64,000 nucleotides of DNA from contig JAQFVV010000142.1 in the NCBI GenBank assembly GCA_028023455.1, positions 231,501-295,500 on the forward strand, read 5' to 3'. This stretch comes from Epiperipatus broadwayi. Its lineage: Eukaryota > Onychophora > Udeonychophora > Euonychophora > Peripatidae. Positions 36,887 to 50,400 of the stretch are shown here, in pieces. Each line of letters begins with the position of its first letter. Positions within the stretch are counted from its first letter, which is position 1. A program made the position numbers and the translations under genes. The notes under the pieces are model-generated. The model did not search any database. It had not been told where the DNA came from and was given only the letters and a program-made list of their open reading frames with translations.

Positions 36887-39083
36887 TGTAACGAGCACAG
36901 ACGTTCGTTACATTGTTTTTTTATTTATTTATTAAACATGAAAGTAAATTAAAAAGTTCGCATTTAAATTTTTCTTTAAGAATTAAAAATTGAAATTAAA
37001 TATCATCTTAAACTCTTATATATTAAATCGCACAGATAATGAAAAATTATTAAAATAAAACTTTATTAAAGAAAAAGTATTTTAAAACTAAATTTTAAAA
37101 AGATTTGGAGATAAAATTATATCTTTAAATTTATCTTTAAATATATCTTTGATTTGGAAAACAGGTTAATTAATCAGAAATGGAAATGATAAATTTAATT
37201 AGTCAAATGTAAACCAGCCTTGGGCATTTAAATGTAAAAACATCAGTCAGATAGGAAAACAATAAAAACTTTTAGCGAATGAAATAAATCCATTGAGAAA
37301 TCAGACCTCAACGAAAAGGATCATCACATTGATGACGTAATGTTAAGGCAATCCTTCAAATGAATATAAAAGGACAAGGTTGAAAATTATTAGTGATTGA
37401 TTATTGATTATTACGATGTGACTATATGTATTAGTACGGAGTTGGAGGTGAAGGGATTGAAAGAGGTGCTTTCAATTCCTTCAGCTGTTAAAGAAAAGGG
37501 AGTGAAACATCATTTTCTACATTGAGGACCAACTAAATTAAAAAACCTCCGAATGAATAAATAAAACAACGGCTAGATGCATACCAATATCGTCAGGATG
37601 GCGTGGGAATTCCTGTTCAAACTTACTAACGACAGATAAAGATGAACTGTTTAAAACCGTAAGAACTTTACAATTAATGAACATTAAATTAAAAACTTTT
37701 CATATTTAAAATAATTGCATTAGTTTTCTATCTGACTAAAGTAGTTAAATGTTATTTGATGTATTTTTTATTTATTTGTTTAAAATCATCTCCGTTTATT
37801 TAACTTTGTTCTTTAAGTTTATTTATGATTTCTGTTTTCCGATAAATTAAAATATATCAATGTTAAACTTAAGTCGGGCGTGAATGGCTGTATAGATTTG
37901 TAAAGTTATATTAGGGGAGGGTAATCTTAGGTTATTTGTGTCATTGTTAAATTGGGTCAACGGATTGGATATATTGATGTAGTTAGTAGATGTAGTCGGA
38001 GATTCGCTACTGGCAGAATCGCTTCATACGCCGCACTCTCCCGTTTTGCCTATGGAAGGAATTATAAGACGCAGAGTGCAATTCCTTTCTATGGAGTTTT
38101 TTTTTTATTGTTCTCATTGGATAGAAGTAATATTCCTATCTAATGAAAGTCAATATCTTCTCTTAATCTTTTTGGTGCTGCCATATTCCATATTACATTG
38201 AATACATCGATGTATCAGATGAATTGATGCTAGTTTGACTGCGAATTTTAGCCTAAGGTTAAATAGGGATAGAATATTTTATTTTCAAATGCAAATCTAT
38301 GTGGTCTATTCATACTTGACCCTAAATAAAAATGCATTAAATTTAAGTTGTTTATAGACGCTTGCATGGATTGGTTATCGGTTAAGTATGTTTTGGGTTT
38401 TCATATTTGATCAAAATATATAGACATTCGATCAATAATGATACCTTATGGTGAGTATCTAAAATGTATTTATTCGGATGTCTTTTAAGTTATTGGTGAC
38501 AATGCAAGTATCTTATGGTGGATACTATTGGGTTACATATAAATTTCCCTCCGCAATTGTCAGTAATCAATAATTTTGTATTTTGATCGTTTATGTTTAC
38601 TTTGAAATGTTTTTGACCGTGAAATCTATGTAACCGATCTATAGTCAACATTATAAACAAGCTTTCATAAATTTGTATGTGCGAACTTAATTAAAAATGT
38701 AAAATTATAATATAATAATAATTAAATGTAAATTAAAGCAAAGTTAAAAATAATGTTAAATGTTAAAATGTAAACTGATACTAAAACAATTTTAAATCTT
38801 ATATATATATGTGCGTAAATAAATTTTTGTATGTTAATTACTGGCAGTGGCTTATATTTTTTATATATATATATATATACTCTTAGATTATCTTATTAAA
38901 TCTCTGCTATTCCACTGAGCTAGTGACATGGGCTAACGACCGGAATCAAATTTAAAAAAAAAAAAAAAATTTTTTTTTTTTTGACTGACGTATCTGCCTA
39001 CTTTATAAATTTTTCTAGGTTCAAATGCCTAGATGGTGCCCTGTAGTGCAGTTTACGTAAGTCATATTCTCCGGATTGTTACA
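36887..39083 (+). repeat. 3' LTR of the inverted-interior element
   Basis: About 2197 bp, TGTAACGAGC to GGATTGTTACA. Its first 26 bases form a hairpin, TGTAACGA/TCGTTACA around ten bases. No clear polypurine tract precedes it (a T-rich run at 36847-36856 and AAAGCAACTTTACTGATA instead). Confidence 0.8.
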
Positions 39084-39098
39084 ATATATATATATATA

Positions 39099-40593
39099 GA
39101 GAGAGATTAAATATCCAAAGTAACTAGTGAATAATAATTAAATGCAGCATTAGATAGACAATAAATTTAGCAATGAAAGATAGATTGTTCTTTATTGCAC
39201 TTCATGTATACACAATATGTAAGGATATGCCTGAAAATCCTGGGTCTACCAGAACAAGTTTTAAATCAATCAAGAATTACATTATAAATTAGTGTTTTAA
39301 ATCAAGTATTGTTTGAGAGCATAACAATTATCAACCCATTCTTAATGATATCTATCATTTTGCCAACTGCTTTTTAGTAATGCATTTGCTTGAATTAAAG
39401 TGCTTAATTGCAGCTATGTGTAGCACTTGTTTGCTTGCATTGTGTTTATATGATAGTGAAACTTGAATTAAAATATATATTTATTTATTAATTCCAATTA
39501 ATATCTTTAAATGCCAGTACCATATGAAAAAAACTTTAACAAATGGAGATTTTCAAAGGCAGTGAGTATTCTTTCAAGGAAAGGATTTTGTTTTTGAAGG
39601 AATCATTGTGCTCATCTTTTATTTAAAAATTGAAATTGAAAATTGTAAATTTATCACAGGTTGTGTATAAACATATTTTTATTTTTGTAAAATGAAATGT
39701 ATGTTGTTGTTTTTTTGATAACAATATTATGTTTAGATAAAGATTTTATTTAAATATATATATACACACCTGGATTTCATTTTATGTGGTAGATAGGTTC
39801 CTCAGAAAATGCACACAAAAGAAATTGCACAAAAATAGACTTAACTTACCTTGAAAAATGGGGGATACATACTCTAATTTTCCAAAAATCACATAAAAGC
39901 AAAGCAAAAACATAAAATTACTTTAAAATTCACATAAAAAAATAAAAATAAAATATGACTAATAAAAAATTTTAAATTTGAAAAAAATTCATACAAGACA
40001 AACTTTTTTTACTTTTTTTATTAACTACAGTATTTAATTTTATTCAAAACAATATATTTTTATGCATAATTTACATTTTTTTTACACATGTACAGTATTT
40101 TATAATTATCGCTATTTGAGACATCAAATTTGTCATGATGTGATGTGATGTGAGGTACTGTAGCTTCTCCTTAAATGAAGTCAAAAGGAAATACAACTAA
40201 AACGTTTTCCGGTAATTGCTGTTGATCCTTCTCATTTCGCTAAGTGATCTAAAATTGAAATTTTTCTTTACAAAAGAAATTCATTTTCTTGGGTGTTTTT
40301 TTCTCTAAACTAAAAGTTTAAAATAAAAATAAGAACTTAGACTTATGATAATAAAAAGACACTGACTTACCACTGTTGGGCAAAATTTAATTAAAACTAA
40401 CAATTAAAAATAAATTCTTATTTTTGTTTTTAGTTTTTTAATTTTCAATTCTGTTTAAAAATCAAATTTCATCACCTTAATTACAGATCATGTTACATAA
40501 TTTTTAAATTGTTAATTACAATTAAAAATCAGATTTTAATTGGTAAATTTAATTGTGACACCATGGTTACTCACCTTTTAAAAATAAACTTAC
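39099..40593. other. AT-rich non-coding stretch
   Basis: Starts with a short GA run after the LTR's TA flank. No gene, RNA or named element seen. Confidence 0.45.
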
Positions 40594-40884
40594 GGACACT
40601 AAATGATTAATTGATTATGTACTCTTTTTATAAAAAGCAAATATAGTATGTGATATAAAATGCAAAAACAATAACATACATAGTATTTTTCATCTATAAT
40701 GTTTGAACAGATTTACATTATAGTCTTGTAAAATTTATTACTTGTGGACACTAAATGATTAATTGATTATGTACTTTTTTTTTTAAAAAAAGCAAAAATA
40801 GAAAATGCAAAAACAACATCATACATACTATTTTTCATCTATAACGTTTGAACAGATTTACATTATAATCTTGTAAAATTTAAT
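40594..40884. repeat. Tandem duplication, period about 152 bp
   Basis: GGACACTAAATGATTAATTG starts at 40594 and again at 40746. Both copies continue through GAACAGATTTACATTATA and CTTGTAAAATTTA. They differ by small deletions (the second lacks a GTATGTGATAT stretch) and several substitutions. Confidence 0.8.
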
Positions 40885-40893
40885 GTGTGTATT

Positions 40894-40926
40894 GAAGCAG
40901 TCAATCTTAGCTTAAGATTGTGCTTC
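40894..40926. repeat. Strong hairpin
   Basis: GAAGCA then CAATCTTA pair with TAAGATTG then TGCTTC, a 14-bp stem with a 2-base bulge and a tiny loop. It lies ten bases after the tandem duplication. Its function is unknown. Confidence 0.6.
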
Positions 40927-41779
40927 ATGTTTCTACCTACTAACCTGTGTTTAAATCCCTGTTTCCCATCTCGCTCTTTTTGTCGTGTATATATATTTCA
41001 GGCATATATTTGAGATGCACACCTAAATTATAAAATTTACTGTTCCAATAACATGTTTTAAAATTATTATTAATTCTTTTTATTAATTATTAGTTCTTTT
41101 ATTAAAGTATTATAGATGCGGCTCAAATATATACATAGGAGCAAAACTTAGTAACAAAATATTGATGTTTTTAAATATTTATTATATGTCATTTTTAGCT
41201 TTTTCTTTTAAATTGCTTGTTTTTCTATTAAACTATATATTTTTTATAAAATCCAATATGGAAGATGCAAGTGTTATTAATTGTCTAAAAATAATTAGGG
41301 GTTGGAAGCACTATTGTTTTAATCTGGGGAAGGTATTTTTTTAATTAAAGTTTTACTTAAAATAAATGGGATTAAGTAGATTAAAGATTTACTTGTGTTA
41401 AAAACATGTTGTCAAATCTATTTCTAATCTGGAAATAGAATTGAATTTATTTTTGGATGTTATCTTACAATTGCATCTTCAAAAACAACTGATAAAAGAA
41501 AAAATATAAAATGATTGAGGAGATTAACTACTATTGAGAGAGATTAGCTACTTTTAGAGAGAGGTATTATAAACATATTTCATTTTGCTTGAAACTTACA
41601 AATGATGTAGCAGTAAATCCACCACTCTTCTCAACCCTATGGGTCAGGGTCATCATCTGCCACTACCATAATATCCTGCTGCCATAAAATGAAGAAAGGT
41701 CCTAAGAACTTTAATGCTACTAGAAGCTTGCAGTGCAATAGTTTAAATCGGACTCTTAAAATTGCAAGGTAACTTTTGT

Positions 41780-41905
41780 GCTGCTTTTTGATGATTATTT
41801 ATCTTTTCAACATGTGTGTGATCAGGTGAGTCAACAATATAAGATGGCACTGAGAGTTGTAAGTCATGTGAAAATCTGAGTTCGAATCCTGCATATATTA
41901 CATAT
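41780..41905 (+). repeat. SINE-like repeat, copy E (tRNA-like half)
   Basis: It corresponds to the right half of copies C and D (GATTATTTATCTTTTCAACA, CATGTGTGTGATCAGG, AATATAAGATGGCACTGAG) and ends with GTTCGAATCCTGC, the best Pol III B box of the family. No inverted left half is present. This copy best shows a tRNA-derived head. Confidence 0.5.
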
Positions 41906-44900
41906 ATAAATGCAGGCGTAAGCTTGCACAATGTACTAAAATAGATTATGCAGAATATGCACGTGCAAACACACACTCAGTTTGATTTAAACATGCATTT
42001 TAACTATTCTTTACATTAATGCTTTTCGTATTTTTTTTTGTTAAATTGTTTTTTTTTTAAATGTAGATTTTAAAATATGTTTTTGATTTAATAACCTAAT
42101 TAATTTAATGATTAAACGATTATAATTCTTTATGTCGCAGCTCTAATACCACAGCACCACAATAATCTGTATAAATTTTAAATAAAACGGAGACAGTTAG
42201 AAATATGAAATAAAAATTATCTTGTTTTCTTCTTACAAGTGAGCTAATAAATTAATTTAAAATAGGAATAATAATGAAACTTACAATTAATATTTATTCT
42301 TTATTCAAGTTAATAGTATCCATTGCTTTTGTCATTATTAAATAATGTGGTAAGTTATCCTAGTAATTGATTTGTTTCCATAACTGTGATCCCAATTCGT
42401 ATCTGAATTGAGTAAATTATTTTTTTTTAACAGACATCCTTAGCCAATAACTATGCAATGCTGGAATACAAAAATATATCCAGCTATTTGTTTTAACAAG
42501 GCTATAAATAGGAATACAAAATCACTCAAACTAGAATTTAAAAAAGCTATAGTATTCATTTTTTCTTTGCCAATTAATTATAAAGGGCTATTGGAGAGGC
42601 TTATACTCTAAAATGGATTATTTATTTTATTAAAAAATTATAAAACTTTGGATTCGAATCAAATTCATTTAACACTCAATAATTAGAATCATTATAAAAG
42701 TTACATCATTTTTACATACTTTCATTTATTACTTAATAGAAGTTAATTCTTTTATTAAAGTATTTTGTAAGCGAGAGAGAAGACACTTTTAAATGAAGAA
42801 TATGTTAATCTATTTTGATACTATTTGACGTCCTTTAGCAATGTATTTCTGTATTATTTTCTATTGATTTCTATTTTGTCTTTTTTCTAGTCTGTATGAA
42901 ATCAATAGTTCTTTCCATTAAAAGACGAGGTTGGTAATCAATTCTGTTCAGCTCTCTGGCGTCATGATCAGCTTAGCGAATGTGGTCAAGATGTTTCAAC
43001 TTTTTAAATGAAAGTTTCTATATCTCAAAAATCTTTTCACGCTTAAAAAATGCTCTAAGGGAAACCTGAAATAAAATTATTTTGAGTTTAAAACATTTTA
43101 AACATAAATTCATTTTTATTTCCTTTACATTACATTTAATGTTAAAAATGCACTTGGACTTATATAATAAACAAATCAATATCGCGGAGGAAAAATGATC
43201 AAGACTGTAAATTATCCAATAAAAATCTTTAAACTACGAAACATTTTTTGAAAGATAAAAGAATGAAAAGAAGAATAAATTCTTTTATTATTATTAATAT
43301 CATCATCATCATATGATTAAAAATTCTATTTTATAATTAAATATTAAAATTGATTTACAGTGGCAACTTTCATTGCAGATTAATAATTTATGTGAGAGCC
43401 TATTGCGTAGTGGTTAGCTTAGTTTGCCATGCCTATGACATGAAAAAGTTTTTTAAGATTGGGATAAGAAGTAGAAATATTTTTTCAAGTAACCATTATA
43501 AGGGACCTAACTACCCAAGCAATATTAATTGGTTAATAGATATCTAAATACTCTTAACTGAGAAAAAAACAAGAATGTACAACTATTAAAGATTTAACCA
43601 TTCAATGTTTAAAAAAGAAATAGATGTTGAATAAGTCTCTACTTTGCAAAAGAATATATAAAGACTACTTTGTTTATTGTAGAATTATCTACTTGAACTA
43701 CTAAATCTATATTCAGGTTAATGTAATTTTAATAACCCTTTATGGCTTATATATATAAAATATTAATCAGCATTATAAATATTGCTTAAGTAATTATATG
43801 AAGACCTCATGGTATAATAGGCAGCACATATGCCTAGGGTACTTATGACCTAAAATTTAAATCTAGGTAAAACTCAATGTATATTTTAAGGTTGCATACA
43901 AATTTATACTTCTTTCAGATAACCAAATTAATATGCTAACTATTTATTGTTTAGTGAATGGGTGTTTTAGATATTCTTAACTATGAGATAAAGCAAGGAG
44001 AAACAAATTTAATAAAATATTCCATCTAATATTTGACAAGCCTGAAATTTTACACATTTATTTCTCTATTAAGAAGTGTTGGAGAAGTATTTCAAAAGAT
44101 ATTGATTATTTCAAAGAAACTGAAAGCTTTTCTGAACAACAAAGTTGCTAGAATAATCACCCACATAAAAATATATCTTACATTAAGATGTGTACAAAAT
44201 ATATTGCAATTCTAAAAAAAATTATAATTTAAACACCCAACAAATATTTTAAATCTTGGATTGAATGCTTTTTTATATTGCCAATATCAAAGAAGTCATA
44301 AAAATATGGCTTCAATTTTAATTTTTGAGAACATGAAAACTATATGCAAGAAATATACTATGCTTATATTTCAATTATAAAAAATAAATATCTATTAAAA
44401 AGTGAAACAAAAAGCTTATTGATAAAAAGTAACAGCCAAACAAAGAATATTTGGTTTTTTTTTTTTTGATAGTTAAATGTATTTGAAAGGTTTAAATAAA
44501 GTATAAATTTTTGGAATAGACATTTCACATTACTAAATGATGGAAATTGTACATCATATAATTATCAGATAAAAGTGATTTTCTTATTATTTGATTGGAA
44601 GCATAATTGTAATTTTTACTAGCTTTTCCTTTGCCTAACAAAATGGTTCTAATATAAATATTTCATAAAACCATTTACTTTACAGATCAAAAACCAAAAC
44701 ACTAATTACAATGTCAATTAATCAGGATTCCAAGTGATGTACTTCATTATTATTAATACTTAAAAGGCTAGGATGAAATTTCTTGCCAAACCATATTCTG
44801 GAATTTGCTTAAAATAAAAATGTTTTTCTATATTGTTGGATGAAAATGAAAAGATTCATTACCAAGATTTATTTTAGCAAATAGAAGATTCTTCAAAAGA

Positions 44901-47322
44901 AAAAAAAATGCCAAAAGTTTTTATAAAGGTCATTGCTAAATAGAATACATTTCAAAACTCATCAATATTGATAATTTTTTTCATCAGTAGCTATGTAGTT
45001 GAAAAATATTAGGATAAATTTATACAATTAAGTTTTTAGTAGAAAAGCAAAGAACAGTGAAATCATTTACTATTCAATCTTTGCAATCTTTTCATTAAAT
45101 GTAAAGCTCTTAAGCATTAGAGTATCTAAATATATATTTTAAAGTATATTAAACATTTTAAATCACATGATATGATTGTGTTTTCTTAAAATCATTAATG
45201 ATCAATTAAGAAAGCAATCTAAGGCATAATAAATCACTCAATAAAATGATACACCAAATAATCTTTTCTTAGTTAAGTTTGTGACTAATGCAAAATAAAA
45301 AAAAACTAAAAAGATTTACTAGACTTAAATTTGTCCATAAGTTGAATAATATTTACACTATTAATGCTATTAAAATTATCAAATGAGACAATGATAAAAA
45401 TATTATAAGCGCAAGTATATAAAAATGAATTAGATATAATTTATCAGAAGTCTGCTAAAAAAACCTCTATAGGAGCATATTATAGTTATTTTAAAGACAT
45501 TCTAAAAAGTATAATATTGACTACTTTTATTGAAAAGATATGGCTGTAGATAAAGTATAATGGAAAGCTATAATTAGAAAAGAAAGGTTTGCTGGAAAAT
45601 TTAAAAGTCAACTTAGCAAAATATAAATAAACCAAATAAAGATTCAGCATGGCTTATTTTTGTTTCATGTATTAGTTTGGTAAGTAATTGCAAAACTCAT
45701 CATTAGTGTATTGTTATTATTGTCTTTCTACTTTTTCGTTATTGGAGTTGAGATAGTCAGACTCATTTCAGAGTGATTGCTGTGATATATTTTCCAGTAT
45801 AAATTCTAACTTCTTATCATGAAAAAAAGAGAATCGAAGGCACAAAGTTTTCAATTAATATATTATCACTAGATTACCTAACTTTAAGCACCAATTTTTA
45901 GTCTATTTTGATTTAGAAAACACTAGAAAGCCACTTTTCAGTTCATTAATGCTAATAACTCACATTTTAAAATATTGAGAAAAATTGCAATGCACTATAA
46001 AGCTAGTTATAATAATAATTTTTATGACAATTACAAATAAAAAAAATTCAATAATATCTAAAAATTTTCTACTTTAAATTTTAGCAATTTTGATGATGAA
46101 AAATATATATAAAGAATTGAACATTAAGAAGTCTTCTTTTTTTTGAAAAAAAATTAATGCAAAATGATTTCATTTATTAGTAAGCATTTTTTAGTTTTTG
46201 TAGTTTTAATAAGCGTTATTTATTTTTGAATTATTTTATTTAGAATTTTCCGTATACACTCACATAAAAAAGTGTTTGAGCTTTATACATTTTAAATATA
46301 TATATAAAACATTACCATATTATACATATAAATAATTTAAAAAAATATTTCTTATATGTAAGAATATTTTGATGATAAGGATTTTTTTAAAAGTAATTAT
46401 TTGATTACAAGATTAAATTCACATAAACATTAAATTTCAAATGTGCATGAGTAAGATATATGATGAATACATATATTAGCTTAAAATATTATCATTGTAT
46501 ATACTTGAAGAATATAAGACTATCAGGCAGATATAAAGCCATTAGACAATTCACTAATTGATACCTGAATATAAAGTTTTTTAGGAATGATCAGACTTTG
46601 AATCTCCACTTCCATTAGATGATGAGTATAAATTGGATTATTTATATATAATACAATTTATACTCATCAACATTCAAGTGAAAAAAAAGATTGCAAGAAT
46701 TGGAAATATTACCCATATCAAGTAAAAACAATGTGGTATACTTTGTGAAAGTAAAAAAAAAGTTAAATGAAAATTGATTTGAAAAATAGTCATATTCTTT
46801 GTAAAAAGGCAAAAAATATTAAAAATATCATTGGAAATGAATTTCATTGTAAATACAAAATGAAAAAAACAATAGAACAGAGTTTGAATGTAGATTATAT
46901 GGAGTATTTAAATGCAGGAAAATACTAAATGCACTTTCTCAACTTTTAAAGATGAAGAAGAAATGGAAATTTTTTATAGAGATGCTCAGATTACATTTGA
47001 AGACACCCCCCCCCTCAAAAAAATCCACAATTTAAAATGGTCATGTTATTTTTTAAATATCTAAATGAAAAATATTTAAAATTTGAAAGTGCAATGGGTA
47101 AGTTTGAAGGTGGAAATATAAATGAGCAATAGGTAGAAAAATGTATGTATTAAAAAAATGGCTAAAAGATAAGAAAAAAATGGCCTTACAAATTATCAAG
47201 TAAAAGCTGAGTAGAATTCGATTAGAGACTGAAATGAATTTAGTCAATTAAATACTGAAAATAATAAAGGATTAGAATTGTGTAATATGTGTTAATTCAA
47301 AGTTAAAAGTAAAAAACAAAAG
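41906..47322. other. AT-rich non-coding stretch, about 5.4 kb
   Basis: No gene supported. Open frames at 43350-43547 and 44033-44215 have no motif. Two tRNA-like scraps are visible: GCGTAGTGGTTAGC near 43405 (A-box-like, no B box) and the 43803-43876 segment listed separately. Confidence 0.45.
43803..43876 (+). repeat. Possible decayed tRNA-derived SINE head
   Basis: TGGTATAATAGGCAGC resembles a Pol III A box and AATTTAAATCTAGG a worn B box 35-40 bases later. GACCTCA near the start pairs only weakly with the expected 3' strand. It is probably a relic. Confidence 0.3.
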
Positions 47323-47414
47323 GTGTCAAGCGTTGGTGGTCGAGAGGTCAGCACAGCAGCCTTACAAGCAGTTGTCCCGCTTAGCGGGTTCGCTCCCGGA
47401 CGATGCTATGACAC
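47323..47414 (+). tRNA. tRNA-like Pol III unit with extended acceptor stem (tRNA-derived repeat or aberrant tRNA)
   Basis: Conspicuously GC-richer than its surroundings. Positions 47329-47407 form a 7-bp acceptor stem (AGCGTTG/CGATGCT, two wobbles), an A box TGGTCGAGAGG, an anticodon-like loop CTTACAA reading TAC (valine codon), and a T-arm-like CGGGTTCGCTCCCG containing a near B box (GGTTCGCTCC, missing the usual A). GTGTCA just before and TGACAC just after are exact complements, extending the stem by 6 bp with one bulged base, which normal tRNA genes lack. The D stem pairs poorly and one anticodon-stem pair is mismatched. An A-rich tail (GAAAAAAAAGG) follows. This favours a tRNA-derived SINE or pseudogene over a functional tRNA. 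Confidence 0.45.
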
Positions 47415-50400
47415 ATGAAAAAAAAGGTACAAAAGGTATTAAAATAATAATAACAATTGATAACTTTCAGAATATCACCATGAAATAATAAGATCTTTAT
47501 ATTATATTATTTTAAACACTTTCAAAATAGCGATGACAAAAAAGCAGTCGTTTTTCTGAGACAGTGAGACAAAGTAAGGTATGAAGACAAAAGAAATATA
47601 AAAATATTTAATAATGATTCAATTATATATAAATAAATAAATATAGAAAATTTTATAAAAGATAAGAAAAGTTATAAAGAAAATATAAAGGTTGTAATTG
47701 TTAAACAGCAAATAACCTATAAAATATATAAAAATTTTATTTGGAAAAAAAATTAAAGTGTTGGATCTTAAAGTTTTTTATCAATAAAAAAAGACTAACA
47801 ATTAGTTTTTTAAAAAAGAATGATATTATATAATGCACTCTATAACATTAACATAATTTAGAATAATAGATGTTATAAATGAAAGAATAAAGCATTCAAG
47901 GAAATCTATTAATAAAGAAGGGACGTTTAAAAATAATATAAATATTTTAAAAATAATAATAAAAGTTATAGTCCATTGTTTATGCTATCTTTGTAAATTT
48001 CTTGTGCTTTTTAAACTTGTAATAACATATATCTTAGTTCTTACTAATTTAAGATTTTTTTTACTCTTTAACAGCTTATAGTCCTGATATGTATATGGAT
48101 TAATAGCATCTATAAATATTAATCAAAATAAATATCTAAATCTCGTGTTTTCATTTGTTTGTTTTCATGGTTTATTTTATTTTTGCAATTCTCTCAGAAA
48201 AATGAATGAATTTACGAATAAATTAATAAGATATTCTGCAAAAAAATATATCGATATAATATTTATAAATGGGTTTAAGATAACACTTGAAAATATTGAT
48301 CAAACAATTTACTCATCCATCAACTTCAAAATTAGTTAATTCTGTTTAAATTACCTAAATCCAGTAAGTCCTTAAACATTATCATGATTCTTAATGAAGA
48401 AGTCAAAAGGAATATACTATCTTTCAAGAAAAGCTGTTACATAATTTATTTACATCCCATTTATGCTTGATTTTATCATTTCCAATTATTCATTTTATTT
48501 AAAAACTACATTTACCTTTTATAAATTCATATACTATTAAGCCATAGCAAAATAAGTGGAAATTACCAAAAAAAAAAAAAAATTCTTCACATTCGGAATT
48601 TTTTTTATTTTATCTTTTTTGTTATCATATGTTTTTTTATGTCTAAACATTTTCTTTGTGACTGTCATTTTGAAATATTTTTATTCTAATTTTGGGTGTG
48701 ACTTCTAATCTAAAAATATTTAACATCGCAATTTTTTAATTAAAAAATATTTATATCAACTTTTTCATTATTTCTTCAATGAATTTAGATATTTTATTCA
48801 AGTTGTCAGAATTTCAATTTAGTGTTATCATAATCCATTGATAACAGGCAAACTTGTGAAGACATTGTGATATTTTTTCTAAGATTCTATATCCAAAAGT
48901 TTATATTGTTTGTACTTATTGTAATTCTTGGATATACATTCAATATCTGGATTCAAATTAAAACCTTTGATTAAATCATATATTTGAAAAATCTCATCAT
49001 CTCAACTAATAAGTGTAGGTGGACTAACTTCTGATTGATAGCAATAGCTTGGATTTCATCTTTTTACGACCATTTCCTATTTGCTAATATTATTAGAGCT
49101 ATATAGTCATTTTAAGTAATTTATCATTCAAATAAATATAGATTCTGCATTGATTCCAGATCTTTTTAATCACCTCAATATTTTGAAATACCATTTTTCA
49201 CAATTATAAAAATTGGCTATTTATGCATTATTTTAAGCCTTCATTATTAGTATATATTTTAAATTTTTGGACATTCTACAATTTTGTTTGAAATTCCTGA
49301 TTAATTAACTTCATGAAAATATTTTTAAAAATAATCTTAATTTCAGATACAAATTGGATTTTTCCATAATTGTGTATTATAAAAATCATTTTCAAACGAG
49401 ATGTGTCATCTACTTTAAACAAATCTTAGGCATTCTGCATTTTAATTTGAAATGTAAAGTGGAAGTTCGTATTACCTTAACTATTCAAAGAATACCATAT
49501 TTATTACTCTACATAGCATATATTCATGAATACAGTGCACATATATTCTAAGTTTTTGGTCATATAATCTGCCATATAGAAATATTATAAAATTTCTCAA
49601 ATTTGTTTTCAATGTTGCCTCTTAAATCTAATATCATCAGTTTTAATTCAGTCATTATTAAGATATTTTATTAGGCATTAATTTTTTCAAAATGTAGATT
49701 GTTTTTTCTATATCTGACTATGCACCAAATGTCTACTCTGTCTAAGTATTACAAATTTACAATCACATAGACTTTTGTATTTTCTTCTATCTTCAATATA
49801 GTGTATACCATGGATATATAATCTTTGTTCTATCTAAATATAAATGTGCTCTAATTTAAGAATGTTTTTTGCTAGGTAATTATTTATTGCAGTAATTTCA
49901 AAATATGTGCGCTGTTGTGTTTTATTTAAGTTTTTCATGTATACTAATAATCTTTTTTTTTTTTTTATAGACAAATTTTTAATATTTGTTATTAATATAT
50001 TATTTATTTAATATTATTAATAAAATTATGATTTTTGTAGTTACTAGTATGACAATGGACCCATTTTTCATTGTAAAAATAATATATATTAAAAAATTTT
50101 ATGATGCCACCTTACTCCAGGGAAAAATTATTTATCTATCCAATGGAAAATACAAAATTGAATGACTGAGATCTTAAAATTTAACTCTATTTAATCTTAG
50201 TCAATGATGACAGTTAGATTGAAGCTCATGCCAAGCACTGGTCTCAAGAAAATTCCAATCATATTTGCTAATTATAATCTATTCTACATATACATAACCT
50301 AATAGAGATGTGTTTTAATTAGCCCTTATTGAGACAGTTATATCATAATGTACTTTAAATATTAAACACAGCTTAAACGCTTGTCTGTTAGTTAAGAAAT

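Larger units (their letters stand above)
32537..39083 (+). mobile_element. LTR element with ~2.2-kb LTRs and an inverted LTR-like interior
   Basis: Direct repeats 32537-34726 and 36887-39083 are about 98% alike by eye and flanked by TA runs. The ends are TGTAAC (36887) and GTTACA (34726, 39083). A TGGCACCCAATG primer-site-like sequence follows the 5' LTR. The 2.16-kb interior has no gag or pol frame. Most of it is a diverged, inverted and partly reordered relative of the LTR itself. It is therefore non-autonomous, recently inserted, and structurally unusual. Confidence 0.75.

Noticed and set aside
39760-40260. Possible Tigger-like DNA transposon end (GGTTCCTCAGAAAATG...)
   Set aside because: Only a faint resemblance. 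No inverted terminal repeat or transposase remnant could be found.
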